DNA of 64,000 nt, from positions 1,612,001-1,676,000 of the forward strand of contig NZ_CP088261.1 of the NCBI RefSeq assembly GCF_021117345.1, written 5' to 3'. The notes under the pieces are model-generated. The model was not told the origin of the DNA, did no database searches, and was given only the letters and a program-made list of their open reading frames with translations. The stretch's first letter is position 1. Every line of letters starts with the position of its first letter. The position numbers were made by a program, and so were the translations under genes. The stretch comes from Microbacterium sp. cx-55. GTDB taxonomy: Bacteria > Actinomycetota > Actinomycetes > Actinomycetales > Microbacteriaceae. This document shows, in pieces, positions 43,680 through 52,167 of the stretch.

Positions 43680-45026
43680 GTGACGACGACCGAGGGAACG
43701 AGCCGCATCCGGGGCGATTCCGCCGCCGAGATCGCCGACAGCATCCGGGATCTCGTCGAACGCGGCGCGTTCGGATCCGGCGACTCCCTCCCGCCCGTGC
43801 GCACGCTCGCCGACACCCTGCACGTCAACCGGAACACGATCGTCTCGGCGTACCGCCAACTCGCCGCGGCTGGCATCGTCGTGACCCGCGGCCGCGGCGG
43901 CACCCTGATCGCGCCGCGCTCCCCCGTCGCCCAGGAGGGCTTCGCAACCGGCACGGTGCTGCGCGACATCGGTACCGGCAACCCGGATCCGGCGCGCATC
44001 CCCGACGCATCCGCCGCGCTCGCCGGCGTCGTCGGTCGACCGGTGCTGTACGGCGAACCCGTCATCGACCGCGGGCTCGAGGCGTGGGCGACGGAGTGGA
44101 TGCGCGCGGGTCTCGCCCCCGCGGATCGGATGCGCCTCACGATCACGAGCGGCGCCGTCGACGCCGTCGAGCGGCTTCTCGCGCAGGCTCTCACCCGCGA
44201 TGATCCCGTCGCGCTCGAAGACCCGTGCTTCCTCGCCAGCATCCAGACCGTCCGGCTCGGGGGGTACCGCGCGGTGGCGGTGCCGGTCGATGACCAGGGC
44301 ATGACGGTCGCCGGGGTGCAGGCGGCGCTCGAGGCCGGCGTCCGGGCGATCGTCTGCACACCGCGCGCGCAGAACCCGACCGGTGCGAGCCTGACGGCGG
44401 AGCGCGCGGCGCAGTTGCGAGCCGCGCTGGCGGACTACCCGTACGTCCTCATCATCGAAGACGATCACTTCTCCCTGCTGTCGTCGCAGCCGTTCCACTC
44501 GATCATCGGCGCCGACCATGAACGCTGGGCGCTCGTGCGGTCGGTGTCGAAGTTCTTCGGACCCGACATGTGCCTGGCGGTGACGGCATCCGATCCCGAT
44601 ACGGCGGGGCGACTCGCCATGCGGTTGAGCCCGGGCACCACGTGGGTCAGCCACCTTCTGCAGCGGCTCGTGCACGCCCTGGCGACGGACGCCGACGCGA
44701 CGCGCACGGTGTCCGAGGCCGCTGCGCACTACGCCGCACGCAACGCGGCCTTCGCCCGGCTTCTCGTCGCACAGGGCGTGCCGGCGTCGGTCGGCGACGG
44801 CCTGAACCTGTGGGTGGAGCTGCCCGTTGCCGCGCGCGCGGTTTCGGCGCGGCTGATGCGCCGAGGGTGGCTCGCCCGCACCGGTGACGAGTTCGTGCTG
44901 TCGGATCCTGCCGCGAGCAGACGTCTGCGCCTCACCGTGCACGACCTGGATGACGCGGATGCGGAACGCCTGGCCGCCGATCTCGCGATCGCCGTCGGGG
45001 AGGCGACCGCCGCGGAAGTGGGATGA
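43680..45026 (+). CDS. pdxR: MocR/PdxR-type regulator (GntR HTH + aminotransferase fold)
   Basis: 448 residues from GTG 43680. N-terminal winged helix of the GntR family (ADSIRDLVERGAFGSGDSLP; LHVNRNTIVSAYRQLAAAGI). C-terminal class I aminotransferase-like domain with the PLP lysine in RSVSKFFGPDMCLA. Such proteins sense PLP and control pdxST. Divergent to pdxS and next to a pyridoxal kinase, so the PdxR reading is well supported by context, though a different MocR role cannot be excluded. Confidence 0.88.
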   Translation: MTTTEGTSRIRGDSAAEIADSIRDLVERGAFGSGDSLPPVRTLADTLHVNRNTIVSAYRQLAAAGIVVTRGRGGTLIAPRSPVAQEGFATGTVLRDIGTGNPDPARIPDASAALAGVVGRPVLYGEPVIDRGLEAWATEWMRAGLAPADRMRLTITSGAVDAVERLLAQALTRDDPVALEDPCFLASIQTVRLGGYRAVAVPVDDQGMTVAGVQAALEAGVRAIVCTPRAQNPTGASLTAERAAQLRAALADYPYVLIIEDDHFSLLSSQPFHSIIGADHERWALVRSVSKFFGPDMCLAVTASDPDTAGRLAMRLSPGTTWVSHLLQRLVHALATDADATRTVSEAAAHYAARNAAFARLLVAQGVPASVGDGLNLWVELPVAARAVSARLMRRGWLARTGDEFVLSDPAASRRLRLTVHDLDDADAERLAADLAIAVGEATAAEVG

Positions 45027-45033
45027 TCGACGG

Positions 45034-45885
45034 GTGAAGATCCTCTCGATCCAGTCGGCGGTGGCGTACGGCCACGTCGGCAACTCGGCAGCCGTGTTCC
45101 CCCTGCAGCGCATCGGAGTCGAGGTGCTGCCCGTGTACACGGTGAACTTCTCCAACCACACCGGGTACGGCGCCTGGCGCGGACCACTGATCGCCCCCGA
45201 GGACGTCGCCGCGGTGCTCCTCGGCATTGAGGAGCGCGGTGTCTTCGGCGAGATCGACGCGGTGCTGTCGGGCTATCAGGGCGGCGCCGGAATCGGCGAC
45301 GTGATCATCGACGCCGTCGCGCGGGTCAAGGCGGCGAACCCGTCGGCGATCTACGCGTGCGATCCCGTGATGGGCAACGCGAAGTCCGGATGCTTCGTCG
45401 CACCGGCCATCCCCGAACTGCTCCGCGAACGCGTGGTTCCGGTGGCCGACATCATCACCCCGAACCAGTTCGAGCTCGGATTCCTCACCGGCACCTCGCC
45501 GGCCACGATCGAGGAGACCCTCGCGTCCGCCGACCTCGCCCGGGCGATGGGCCCTCGCACGGTGCTCGTGACGAGCGTCGAGCGCCCGGACCGGGAGGAC
45601 GGCACGATCGAGATGATGGTCGTCGACGACCGCGGCGCGTGGATCGTGCAGACACCACTCCTGCCGATGAAGGCGAACGGCTCCGGCGACGTGACGGCCG
45701 CCCTGTTCACCGCGCACTACGGCTCGACGGGCGATGCTGCGGATGCGCTCGCCCGCACCACGTCGAGCGTCTACGACCTGCTCGCGAAGACGCACGAGTC
45801 CGGAGAACGCGAGCTGCAGCTGATCGAGTCGCAGGAGTTCTACGCTCACCCGCGCATGCAGTTCACCGTGCGTCAGGTGCGCTGA
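45034..45885 (+). CDS. pdxY: Pyridoxal kinase PdxY
   Basis: 283 residues from GTG 45034, 7 bases after the regulator. Ribokinase fold: ILSIQSAVAYGHVGNSAAVF with the substrate loop, VLSGYQGG, YACDPVMGNAKSGCFV, ITPNQFELGFLTG, and the anion hole/base motif ANGSGDVTAALF with catalytic Asp. Phosphorylates pyridoxal for salvage. Forms a B6 unit with pdxST-pdxR. Confidence 0.95.
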   Translation: MKILSIQSAVAYGHVGNSAAVFPLQRIGVEVLPVYTVNFSNHTGYGAWRGPLIAPEDVAAVLLGIEERGVFGEIDAVLSGYQGGAGIGDVIIDAVARVKAANPSAIYACDPVMGNAKSGCFVAPAIPELLRERVVPVADIITPNQFELGFLTGTSPATIEETLASADLARAMGPRTVLVTSVERPDREDGTIEMMVVDDRGAWIVQTPLLPMKANGSGDVTAALFTAHYGSTGDAADALARTTSSVYDLLAKTHESGERELQLIESQEFYAHPRMQFTVRQVR

Positions 45886-45900
45886 CGCGGCATCCGTCGG

Positions 45901-46464
45901 TCAGAAGCCGGCTTCGCCGGCGGCGGCCTGCCACTGGGGCGCGTCGTCGGGGCAGAGGAACCCGGTGCCGTAGATCATGATGCTGACGACACCGGCCTGA
46001 GCTGCCGCATCCTCGCCGGCGAGGGCGGAGATCAGCGGAGACGTCGCGACGTGCGACTGGAAGGTGTTCACGTCGACCGTGTGCGAGTTGAGTATCGACG
46101 TCTCGCACGCGTCGAGACCCAGCGCGAGCGTGATGCTCTCGAGTTCGGTCGACCAGGTGACACCCTGCGACTCGACGTACGCACGTTGGTTGGCGACGAG
46201 TTCTTTCTGCGCCTCGGTGCGTGCCACGAGCGTGCTCTCGCCGGGTAGCTGCTGCTGAGCGGCGAAGAATTCGTCTCGTTCCGCGAGCGCATCGCTCACG
46301 TCGCCCGCGCCGCTGTCCGTGCTCGATGACGCAGACGGCGTGGGCGTGGAACTCGGCGAGGCCTGCGCATCGGGGGCGGCGGCGGGAAGGAGCGAGCATC
46401 CGCTGAGCAGAAGGAGAGAGGTCAGCGCGAGCGGGATCGCGATGCGGGTGTGTCGAGCGGTCAT
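45901..46464 (-). CDS. Putative lipoprotein, ferritin-like helical secreted protein (unknown)
   Basis: 187 residues from ATG 46464, chosen for the strong AGGGGGAC site; an ATG six codons earlier is in frame. Signal peptide with lipobox LLLSGC (Cys23), then a Ser/Thr/Pro-rich linker and a helical domain with one pair of cysteines (DACETS and FLCPDD). Probably anchored outside the cell membrane. No family recognised. It is convergent with pdxY, 15 bases apart. Confidence 0.8.
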   Translation of the reverse strand: MTARHTRIAIPLALTSLLLLSGCSLLPAAAPDAQASPSSTPTPSASSSTDSGAGDVSDALAERDEFFAAQQQLPGESTLVARTEAQKELVANQRAYVESQGVTWSTELESITLALGLDACETSILNSHTVDVNTFQSHVATSPLISALAGEDAAAQAGVVSIMIYGTGFLCPDDAPQWQAAAGEAGF

Positions 46465-46544
46465 GGTGTCCCCCTGGGCCATCGTTCGGTCCTGCCACGC
46501 TACGACGGCGGTGCGCGGCCGAACGGCCCTTGCGGAGCGACGGC

Positions 46545-47105
46545 TCAGTGTGCGGACCAGGCGTCTGCCACCGCGATGCGCACGTCGCCCAGGAGCTGCG
46601 GCAATGCCTTCGTCTTGGCGATGATCGGGAAGAAGTTCGCGTCCGTCGCCCAGCGGGGTACGACGTGCTGGTGCAGGTGTCCGGCGACTCCCGCGCCGGC
46701 GACGGCGCCCTGATTCATGCCGATGTTGAAGCCGTCGCAACGCGACACGGTGCGCAGTACGCGCATGGCTGTCTGGGTGAGCGCGCCGATCTCGGCGACC
46801 TCCGCCGGGGTCGCCTCGTCGTAGGTCGGAATGTGCCGGTACGGGCAGACGAGCAGATGACCGGAGTTGTAGGGGAAGAGATTCAGCAGCACGTAGGCAT
46901 GTTCGCCGCGGTGCACGATCAGCGCGTCTTCGTCGGTATTCTCCGGTGCGGCGCAGAACGGGCACTCCTCGACCAGTGGCTGCGGGCCCGCTTGGATGTA
47001 CGCCATCCGGTGCGGCGTCCAGAGCCGCTGGAACTCGTCGGGTACTCCGGCGAACTCGGATGCGGCGGCCAGCACCGCATCCGAGTCACCGGAATCGGTC
47101 GTCAC
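46545..47105 (-). CDS. HIT family protein (nucleotide hydrolase/transferase)
   Basis: 186 residues from GTG 47105, overlapping the thrS stop. The histidine triad is HLHQHVVPR, with [18 protein letters not shown] before it and two Cys (CPFC) in the N-terminal part. Actinobacterial relatives next to thrS are Ap4A phosphorylase-like enzymes; the substrate is not shown by sequence. The thrS-HIT pair is conserved in actinobacteria. The same frame is open much further upstream, but that is thrS shadow. Confidence 0.93.
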   Translation of the reverse strand: MTTDSGDSDAVLAAASEFAGVPDEFQRLWTPHRMAYIQAGPQPLVEECPFCAAPENTDEDALIVHRGEHAYVLLNLFPYNSGHLLVCPYRHIPTYDEATPAEVAEIGALTQTAMRVLRTVSRCDGFNIGMNQGAVAGAGVAGHLHQHVVPRWATDANFFPIIAKTKALPQLLGDVRIAVADAWSAH

Positions 47106-49105
47106 GCGAGGTCCTCCGCGGTGTTGACGAGAGTCTTCTGAGCGATCGCCCCGAGGATGCGTTCGATGGCATCCTCGACCGGGATGCCGTTGGTCTGCGT
47201 GCCGTCGCGGAACCGGAACGAGACCGTCCCGCCGGAGCGGTCCTGCTCGCCCGCGATCAACTGCAGCGGCACCTTCTGGGTGGTGTGCGTGCGGATCTTC
47301 TTCTGCATCCGGTCGTCGGAGTGATCGACCTCGGCCCGCACGCCCTGAGCGCGAAGACGCTGCACGATCTCGTCGAGGTAGTCGCCGAAGTCGGCCGCGA
47401 CGGGAATCGCGACGACCTGCACGGGCGCCAGCCACACCGGGAACGCGCCTGCGTAGTGCTCGAGCAGGATGGCGAAGAATCGCTCGATCGAGCCGAAGAG
47501 CGCACGGTGGATCATGATCGGGCGGTGCTTCTCGCCATCCGGACCCGTGTACTCGAGTTCGAAGCGCTCGGGAAGGTTGACGTCCACCTGGACGGTGGAG
47601 AGCTGCCAGGTGCGGCCGATCGCGTCCTTGGTCTTGAGGTCGATCTTGGGGCCGTAGAAGGCCGCCTCGCCGGGAACCTCGGTCACTTTCAGACCGCTGG
47701 CATGCGCCACGTTCCGGAGCGCGTTCGTGGAGTAGTCCCAGAACTCGTCGCTGCCGATCCACTTGGACTTCTCGTCGTCGCGCATCGAGAGCTCGAGCTC
47801 GAAGTCCTCGAGACCGAAGTCTCGGAGCATCGAGATCACGAACTCGAGCACGCGAGTCGTCTCCGCCTCGAGCTGGTCGGGGGTGACGAACAGGTGCGAA
47901 TCGTCCTGCGTGAAGCCGCGCACGCGAGTGAGACCGTGGAGCGCGCCGGAGAGCTCGTTGCGGTAGACCGTGCCGTTCTCGGCGAGTCGCATCGGCAGGT
48001 CGCGGTAGCTGCGCGCCCGCTCCTTGTAGATGAGGATGTGCATCGGGCAGTTCATCGGCTTCAGGTAGTAGTCCTGACCGGCCTTGGTGACGTTGCCGTC
48101 CGCGTCCCACTCCTCGTCCATGCGGATCGGGGGAAACATGCCCTCGCGGTAGGTGACGAGGTGGTTCGACTGGAGGAAGAGATCTTCCTTCGAGATGTGC
48201 GGCGTGTAGACGTAGGTGTACCCGCCCTCGACGTGCCGGCGCCGCGCATGCTGCTCCATCTCGCCGCGGACGACACCGCCCTTGGGGTGCCAGACGCTGA
48301 GCCCCGAACCGATCTCGTCGGGGAAGGAGAAGAGATCGAGCTCCTTGCCGAGCTTGCGGTGGTCGCGCTTTCCGGCTTCCTCGAGACGCTGCTGGTAGGC
48401 ACGCAGTTCGTCCTTGGTCGGCCACGCCGTGCCGTAGATGCGCTGCAGCTGCGGGTTCTTCTCGCTGCCGCGCCAGTAGGCTCCCGCGATCCGCTGCAGA
48501 TCCCAGCCGTTGCCGAGCGTGCGGGTGCTCGGCACATGCGGTCCGCGGCACAGGTCACGCCACGCCACGGTGCCGTCGCGGGTGACGTTGTCGTAGATCG
48601 TCAACTCGCCCGCACCGACCTCGACGGAGGCGCCGTCGGTCTTGTCGGCGCCGCCCTTGAGGCCGATGAGTTCGAGCTTGAACGGTTCGTCGGCGAGTTC
48701 GGCGGTGGCCTCTTCGTCGGTGACGACGCGGCGGACGAAGCGCTGCCCTTCGCGGACGATGCGCTCCATCTCCTTCTTGATGGCTTTGACGTCTTCGGGG
48801 GTGAAGGGCGTGTCGGTGCCGAAGTCGTAGTAGAAGCCGTCGGTGATCGGCGGGCCGATGCCGAGGTTCGTCTGCGGCTTGATGCGCTGTACCGCCTGCG
48901 CGAGCACGTGCGCGGCGGAGTGGCGGAGGATGCTGAGGCCATCCGGTGAATCGATCGCGACGGGCTCGACGGCATCATCGGCCGTCACGGTCGTCGCGAG
49001 GTCTTTGAGCTCGCCGTTCACCCGCAGGGCGACGACCGAGCGGTCGGAGAAGAGGGCGAAGCCGTCGGCCGGGTACGCGACCTCGGCGGGGGTCAGATCA
49101 GTCAC
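47102..49105 (-). CDS. thrS: Threonyl-tRNA synthetase
   Basis: 667 residues from GTG 49105, spaced 7 bases from AGGAG. TGS domain (about 1-65), editing-like second domain with [20 protein letters not shown] and the CRGPHVP zinc region, class II core with [15 protein letters not shown] and the anticodon domain ending in [12 protein letters not shown]. Charges tRNA-Thr. Followed by the HIT gene with GTGA overlap. No T-box leader, which is usual for actinobacterial thrS. Confidence 0.97.
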   Translation of the reverse strand: MTDLTPAEVAYPADGFALFSDRSVVALRVNGELKDLATTVTADDAVEPVAIDSPDGLSILRHSAAHVLAQAVQRIKPQTNLGIGPPITDGFYYDFGTDTPFTPEDVKAIKKEMERIVREGQRFVRRVVTDEEATAELADEPFKLELIGLKGGADKTDGASVEVGAGELTIYDNVTRDGTVAWRDLCRGPHVPSTRTLGNGWDLQRIAGAYWRGSEKNPQLQRIYGTAWPTKDELRAYQQRLEEAGKRDHRKLGKELDLFSFPDEIGSGLSVWHPKGGVVRGEMEQHARRRHVEGGYTYVYTPHISKEDLFLQSNHLVTYREGMFPPIRMDEEWDADGNVTKAGQDYYLKPMNCPMHILIYKERARSYRDLPMRLAENGTVYRNELSGALHGLTRVRGFTQDDSHLFVTPDQLEAETTRVLEFVISMLRDFGLEDFELELSMRDDEKSKWIGSDEFWDYSTNALRNVAHASGLKVTEVPGEAAFYGPKIDLKTKDAIGRTWQLSTVQVDVNLPERFELEYTGPDGEKHRPIMIHRALFGSIERFFAILLEHYAGAFPVWLAPVQVVAIPVAADFGDYLDEIVQRLRAQGVRAEVDHSDDRMQKKIRTHTTQKVPLQLIAGEQDRSGGTVSFRFRDGTQTNGIPVEDAIERILGAIAQKTLVNTAEDLA

Positions 49106-49174
49106 GAATACACTCCTGGTGGTCCTCTCCAGGCTACCGGTCGCCCGTGCCGCCTTCGTCGCCTCCCCGGTCTG
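49106..49174. other. thrS upstream region
   Basis: Short stretch between the thrS start and the repeat array. It must hold the thrS promoter; no convincing boxes were seen. Confidence 0.3.
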
Positions 49175-49380
49175 GCTCACGTGTCGCAATCCGCCGCCCC
49201 GCCCCGCGCATTGCGTCACGTGAGCGGGATCGGGATCGGCTCACGTCTGCGCGGGATGGGGATTCGCTCACGTGTCGCAATCCGCCGCCCCGCCCCGCGC
49301 ATTGCGTCACGTGAGCGGAAAGGCGATCGGCTCACGTGTCACAACACGCCGGGGTCGACGACAAATTGCGTCACGTGAAC
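49175..49380. repeat. Array of three 51-bp palindromic repeats plus a truncated fourth
   Basis: Copies at 49175-49225, 49266-49316 and 49330-49380 are each 51 bp. Each begins GCTCACGTG and ends CACGTGAGC (last copy CACGTGAAC), with inner arms TCGCAAT and ATTGCG, so each folds into a long hairpin. The first two copies are identical over 53 bp. A fourth start (GCTCACGT at 49239) is truncated. Spacing between starts is 64, 27 and 64 bases, so a 64-bp unit (51 + 13-base spacer) was duplicated and partly deleted. It sits between thrS and an ArsB-type permease. REP-like in form. Confidence 0.9.
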
Positions 49381-49417
49381 GGCGGGAGTTCGGGCACGCA
49401 GGCCGCATGATGGACCA

Positions 49418-50569
49418 GTGAAACTGGCGATCGTCGGATGCTGCCTCGTCGCTGTGGCCGTCATCGCGCTGCTGGTCGGCGCGATGCCGTGGAGCGAAGT
49501 TGCGACGATCGCCGACCGGGTGTGGCCGATCCTCGCCTTCGTCGTCGCCGTCACGGTCGTCGCGGAACTAGCCGCACGCGCGGGGGTGTTCGATGTTGTC
49601 GCGGGCCTGCTCGCACGCCTGGCTCGCGGGCGCACGATGGTGCTGTGGCTGTTCGTCGTGTTGCTGGCGGTGCTGGCGACGGCGTTCCTCTCCCTCGACA
49701 CGACGGCGGTCCTGCTCACCCCGGTCGTCGTCGCGGTCGCTCGCGCCAACGGGCTCCCGCCGCTGCCGTTCGCGTTCGCGACGGTCTGGTTGGCGAACAC
49801 CGCATCCCTCGTGCTCCCCGTCTCGAACCTCACGAACCTGCTCGCCTCGGAGCGGCTGACGGATGCGGGCACGGCAGGATTCGTCAGCATCATGGCCGCG
49901 CCGGCCGCGGTGGCGATCCTGGTGACGGTGGTGATCCTGTGGCTGCGGTACCGGACCCGGCTGCGCGGCACCTTCGATCCGGCGCCGCTCCCCCGAATCG
50001 CCGACCGCCCCTTGTTCACGGTGGCCGCCGTCGTGGTCGGGGTGATGATGCCACTTCTCGTGTCGGGCGTCGAGCCGTGGATTCCCGCATCCGGGGCCGC
50101 GGTTGTTCTGCTCGTCGTCTTCGTGTGGCGTTCGCCCCGGACGATCCGCGTCACGCTCGTGCCGTGGTCGCTGCTCGTCTTCGCTTCCGGACTCTTCCTC
50201 GTCGCGGGCGTCGCGGAATCGTCCGGACTGCTCGATGTCGTGGCCGGATGGCTGGGCTCCGGAGACGATCTGTTCTCGCTCTGGGGCGTGGCCGGCGCGG
50301 GCGCCATCGGGGCGAACCTGGTGAACAACCTGCCGGCGTATCTCGCGCTCGAGCCGGCCACATCCGGTGCACCCGAACGCCTCGCGGCGCTTCTGGTGGG
50401 GGTGAACGCCGGACCGTTGATCACCCCGTGGGCATCACTCGCGACGCTGCTGTGGCATCAGCGGTTGAGCGCGGACGGGATCGAAGTGCCGTGGCGGCGC
50501 TTCATCCTGTGGGGTGCGCTCGCGACGCCCCTCGTCGTGCTGCTCGCCGTCGTACCGCTCGCGCGGTAG
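49418..50569 (+). CDS. ArsB/SLC13-type (ion transporter superfamily) permease
   Basis: 383 residues from GTG 49418, with about ten hydrophobic helices. ATAFLSLDTTAVLLTPVVV and WLANTASLVLPVSNLTNLLA are hallmarks of ArsB/CitM-like carriers; a second half repeats the fold (GAIGANLVNNLPAYLALEP). Arsenite or another anion/cation could be the substrate. There is no arsR, arsC or acr3 gene nearby, so an arsenic role is not supported by context. A start immediately after the repeat array leaves 37 bases for a promoter. Confidence 0.85.
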   Translation: MKLAIVGCCLVAVAVIALLVGAMPWSEVATIADRVWPILAFVVAVTVVAELAARAGVFDVVAGLLARLARGRTMVLWLFVVLLAVLATAFLSLDTTAVLLTPVVVAVARANGLPPLPFAFATVWLANTASLVLPVSNLTNLLASERLTDAGTAGFVSIMAAPAAVAILVTVVILWLRYRTRLRGTFDPAPLPRIADRPLFTVAAVVVGVMMPLLVSGVEPWIPASGAAVVLLVVFVWRSPRTIRVTLVPWSLLVFASGLFLVAGVAESSGLLDVVAGWLGSGDDLFSLWGVAGAGAIGANLVNNLPAYLALEPATSGAPERLAALLVGVNAGPLITPWASLATLLWHQRLSADGIEVPWRRFILWGALATPLVVLLAVVPLAR

Positions 50570-50593
50570 CCGTCCGGGCCGGGCATCTGCGGA

Positions 50594-50983
50594 TCATCCG
50601 CTCAACTGAGCCAGGAGCTCCGAGGCGTCGGACCCGGAGAACTCGGTGATACGGCCGGCCGTCACCCGGTACATCGCGAACTCGGCGACGTTCGCATGCC
50701 TCCGGGTGGGCGCGATCCCCCGGAAGGCGCCCAGGTGGGTTCCGCTCCCCCTCAGGTGAGCGGCAACCCGATCCTCTTCGACGATCAGCTGGATGCGGCG
50801 CCACCGCCAGTCGGGGAAGGCGGCGAAGAGCTCGGCGAGATCGTCGATCCAGGCATCCGCGCCCGCGGGCCGATGCGCGCGTCGGACGGTTGCGTCGAGG
50901 AAGCAGCGGATGGCGTCGAGATCGTGCCGGTTGGACGCCTCAAGGAAGTCGGCGTACCACTCGCGCAGTTCCCAGGGCTCCAC
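50594..50983 (-). CDS. NTF2/SnoaL-like family protein
   Basis: 129 residues from GTG 50983 (VEPWELREWYADFLEASNRH); the frame is open 33 codons further up without family support. YADFLEASNRHDLDAIRCFL, LAELFAAFPDWRWRRIQLIV and AEFAMYRVTAGRITEFSGSD follow the cone-shaped NTF2/SnoaL fold. Such proteins are small enzymes or ligand binders of diverse function. Substrate unknown. Convergent with the permease. Confidence 0.78.
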   Translation of the reverse strand: MEPWELREWYADFLEASNRHDLDAIRCFLDATVRRAHRPAGADAWIDDLAELFAAFPDWRWRRIQLIVEEDRVAAHLRGSGTHLGAFRGIAPTRRHANVAEFAMYRVTAGRITEFSGSDASELLAQLSG

Positions 50984-51231
50984 GATTCCATTATCCGAGC
51001 CGAACGACGAGCGGAGGCGCAGCCCTCTGATCTCGGCTCGGTTCGGCCCTAGCTTCACCGTACGTTCGGCGCGGAGCAACACGCCCGGATCGTCGTCGAA
51101 TCAGCATCCGAGCGCAGGCGCCAGCGCAGGACATCCGTGCGAGGCCGTTCACATCGCAGTACGGCGGGTTCGACACCACCCATGCGCCCACGCGTCCCAC
51201 CCCAACGAGCTGCGTCTTACGGGCACAGCAA

Positions 51232-51257
51232 AAAACCCCCGATCTCTCGGGGGTTTT
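51232..51257 (-). terminator. Rho-independent terminator of the Gly-Cys-Val tRNA unit
   Basis: AAAACCCCCGA (51232-51242), loop TCTC, TCGGGGGTTTT (51247-51257): a perfect 11-bp stem. On the minus strand it is followed by a run of T residues, giving a textbook intrinsic terminator 3 bases beyond tRNA-Val. Confidence 0.92.
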
Positions 51258-51260
51258 AGG

Positions 51261-51336
51261 TGGTGCGCGATACTGGGATCGAACCAGTGACCTCTTCCGT
51301 GTCAGGGAAGCGCGCTACCGCTGCGCCAATCGCGCC
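51261..51336 (-). tRNA. tRNA-Val (anticodon GAC)
   Basis: 76 bases with encoded CCA. The acceptor stem pairs GGCGCGA with TCGCGCA-side bases; D arm GCAGCGGTAGCGC; anticodon arm CTTCC-CTGACAC-GGAAG giving GAC; T arm with GGTTCGATCCC. Reads GUC/GUU. Third gene of a minus-strand tRNA unit. Confidence 0.95.
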
Positions 51337-51360
51337 TATACAGGCTGTTCTATTGTGGAG

Positions 51361-51434
51361 TGGAGGTGGCGACGGGATTCGAACCCGTGTAAACGGCTTT
51401 GCAGGCCGGTGCCTAGCCGCTCGGCCACGCCACC
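51361..51434 (-). tRNA. tRNA-Cys (anticodon GCA)
   Basis: 74 bases with encoded CCA and U73. Acceptor GGTGGCG pairs with CGCCACC; anticodon loop CTGCAAA gives GCA; T arm has GGTTCGAATCC. Lies between tRNA-Gly and tRNA-Val on the same strand. Confidence 0.95.
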
Positions 51435-51487
51435 ATGTGGTTCGACCCACGTGTCGTGATTCTCTCTAGAGAGAACCCCCGCACTCG

Positions 51488-51560
51488 AGCGGATGACGAG
51501 ACTCGAACTCGCGACCCCAACCTTGGCAAGGTTGTGCGCTACCAACTGCGCTACATCCGC
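51488..51560 (-). tRNA. tRNA-Gly (anticodon GCC)
   Basis: 73 bases without an encoded CCA. Acceptor GCGGATG pairs with CATCCGC, discriminator U; anticodon loop TTGCCAA gives GCC; T arm has AGTTCGAGTCT. First gene of the minus-strand unit. Confidence 0.95.
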
Positions 51561-51590
51561 GTGCTTTCCGATCGCTCGGGCACTCGCATT

Positions 51591-51618
51591 ACATTAGCCC
51601 AATCCCAGACCGACGCAA
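51591..51618 (-). promoter_or_regulatory. Promoter of the tRNA-Gly-Cys-Val unit
   Basis: On the minus strand TTGCGT (51618-51613) as -35 and TAATGT (51596-51591) as -10, separated by 16 bases and ending 30 bases before tRNA-Gly. This is the best match to the housekeeping promoter in this intergenic stretch. Confidence 0.5.
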
Positions 51619-51717
51619 AACCAGAATCGCCCCGCGCGTGTCTCACCGCGGTCCCCGCACGTGCACGGCACCGCTGTCCGCATCCGGTATGCTCGGTTAC
51701 CGGCCCACGTGGCCGAT

Positions 51718-51793
51718 GGGCGATTGGCGCAGTTGGTAGCGCGCTTCCTTCACACGGAAGAGGTCGTCGGTTCGAGTCCGGCATCGCCCACCA
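51718..51793 (+). tRNA. tRNA-Val (anticodon CAC)
   Basis: 76 bases with encoded CCA. Acceptor GGGCGAT pairs with ATCGCCC; anticodon arm CTTCC-TTCACAC-GGAAG gives CAC, reading GUG; T arm has GGTTCGAGTCC. Faces away from the other tRNA unit. TATGCT at 51688-51693 is a plausible -10 box 24 bases upstream. Confidence 0.95.
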
Positions 51794-51798
51794 GAAGA

Positions 51799-51833
51799 GG
51801 CCCGGATCGCGCAGAACACGCGCGATCCGGGCC
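51799..51833 (+). terminator. Terminator after tRNA-Val(CAC)
   Basis: GGCCCGGATCGCGC (51799-51812) pairs perfectly with GCGCGATCCGGGCC (51820-51833) over 14 bases with a 7-base loop, followed by TTT, 5 bases after the tRNA. Confidence 0.88.
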
Positions 51834-51897
51834 TTTCGCATTCCGTCCGCATCCGCAACTCGCGTCGCGCGCTGATCCCGTCGGATATACGGCCGAA

Positions 51898-51965
51898 GCG
51901 AGGAGATCTGCCGACGCGAGGACCAGAACCTCGGATGCGGACCTCGCTCCGGCAGATCTCCTCGC
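51898..51965. repeat. Perfect 16-bp inverted repeat in a gene-free region
   Basis: GCGAGGAGATCTGCCG (51898-51913) pairs with CGGCAGATCTCCTCGC (51950-51965), extendable by one more A:T pair, around a 36-base loop that itself contains a small CGAGG/CCTCG hairpin. The stretch 51794-52167 has no credible gene: it holds this repeat, the tRNA terminator and a tandem repeat. Confidence 0.85.
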
Positions 51966-51998
51966 TCCGGGCGCTCGAAAGCCTCGTGGCACCCCTCA

Positions 51999-52093
51999 CA
52001 CCCCAAACCCGCCGGGTCACCCCAAACCCGCCGGGTCACCCCAAACCCGCCGGGGCACCCCAAACCCGCCGGGGCGGCACAAACCTGCCGCGG
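51999..52093. repeat. 19-bp tandem repeat, four exact or near-exact units plus one degenerate
   Basis: Units CACCCCAAACCCGCCGGGT at 51999-52017 and 52018-52036, then two units ending in GGGG (52037-52055, 52056-52074) and a diverged fifth (52075-52093). No spacers. Each unit contains a short CCCGCCGGG symmetry. An open frame through it is an artefact of the repeat. Confidence 0.9.
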
Positions 52094-52167
52094 CGCCAGA
52101 CACTTCACGCGCCGCGCCAAGAAACAGGCGCCCCGACAGCTTCCCGGGGAAGACGGACCGAGCCGCG

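Noticed and set aside
46545..48551. 668-codon continuous frame on the minus strand
   Set aside because: Only its last 186 codons (HIT protein) are real; the rest is a shadow inside thrS with no motifs.
49175..49380. CRISPR array reading of the palindromic repeats
   Set aside because: Only three copies, 13-base spacers, one identical pair with a truncated unit between, and no cas genes.
49418..50569. Arsenic-resistance operon
   Set aside because: Only a general ArsB-like permease; no arsR, arsC, arsA or acr3 gene nearby.
50984..51230. Possible small gene between the NTF2-like protein and the tRNAs
   Set aside because: Short frames here lack a ribosome site and coding character; I see nothing convincing in this stretch.
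51718..51966. Integration (att) site behind tRNA-Val
   Set aside because: No integrase gene and no direct repeat of the tRNA 3' end was found in the window.
51999..52093. CRISPR or coding reading of the 19-bp repeats
   Set aside because: Units are contiguous with no spacers, and the open frame through them is low-complexity with no start signal.
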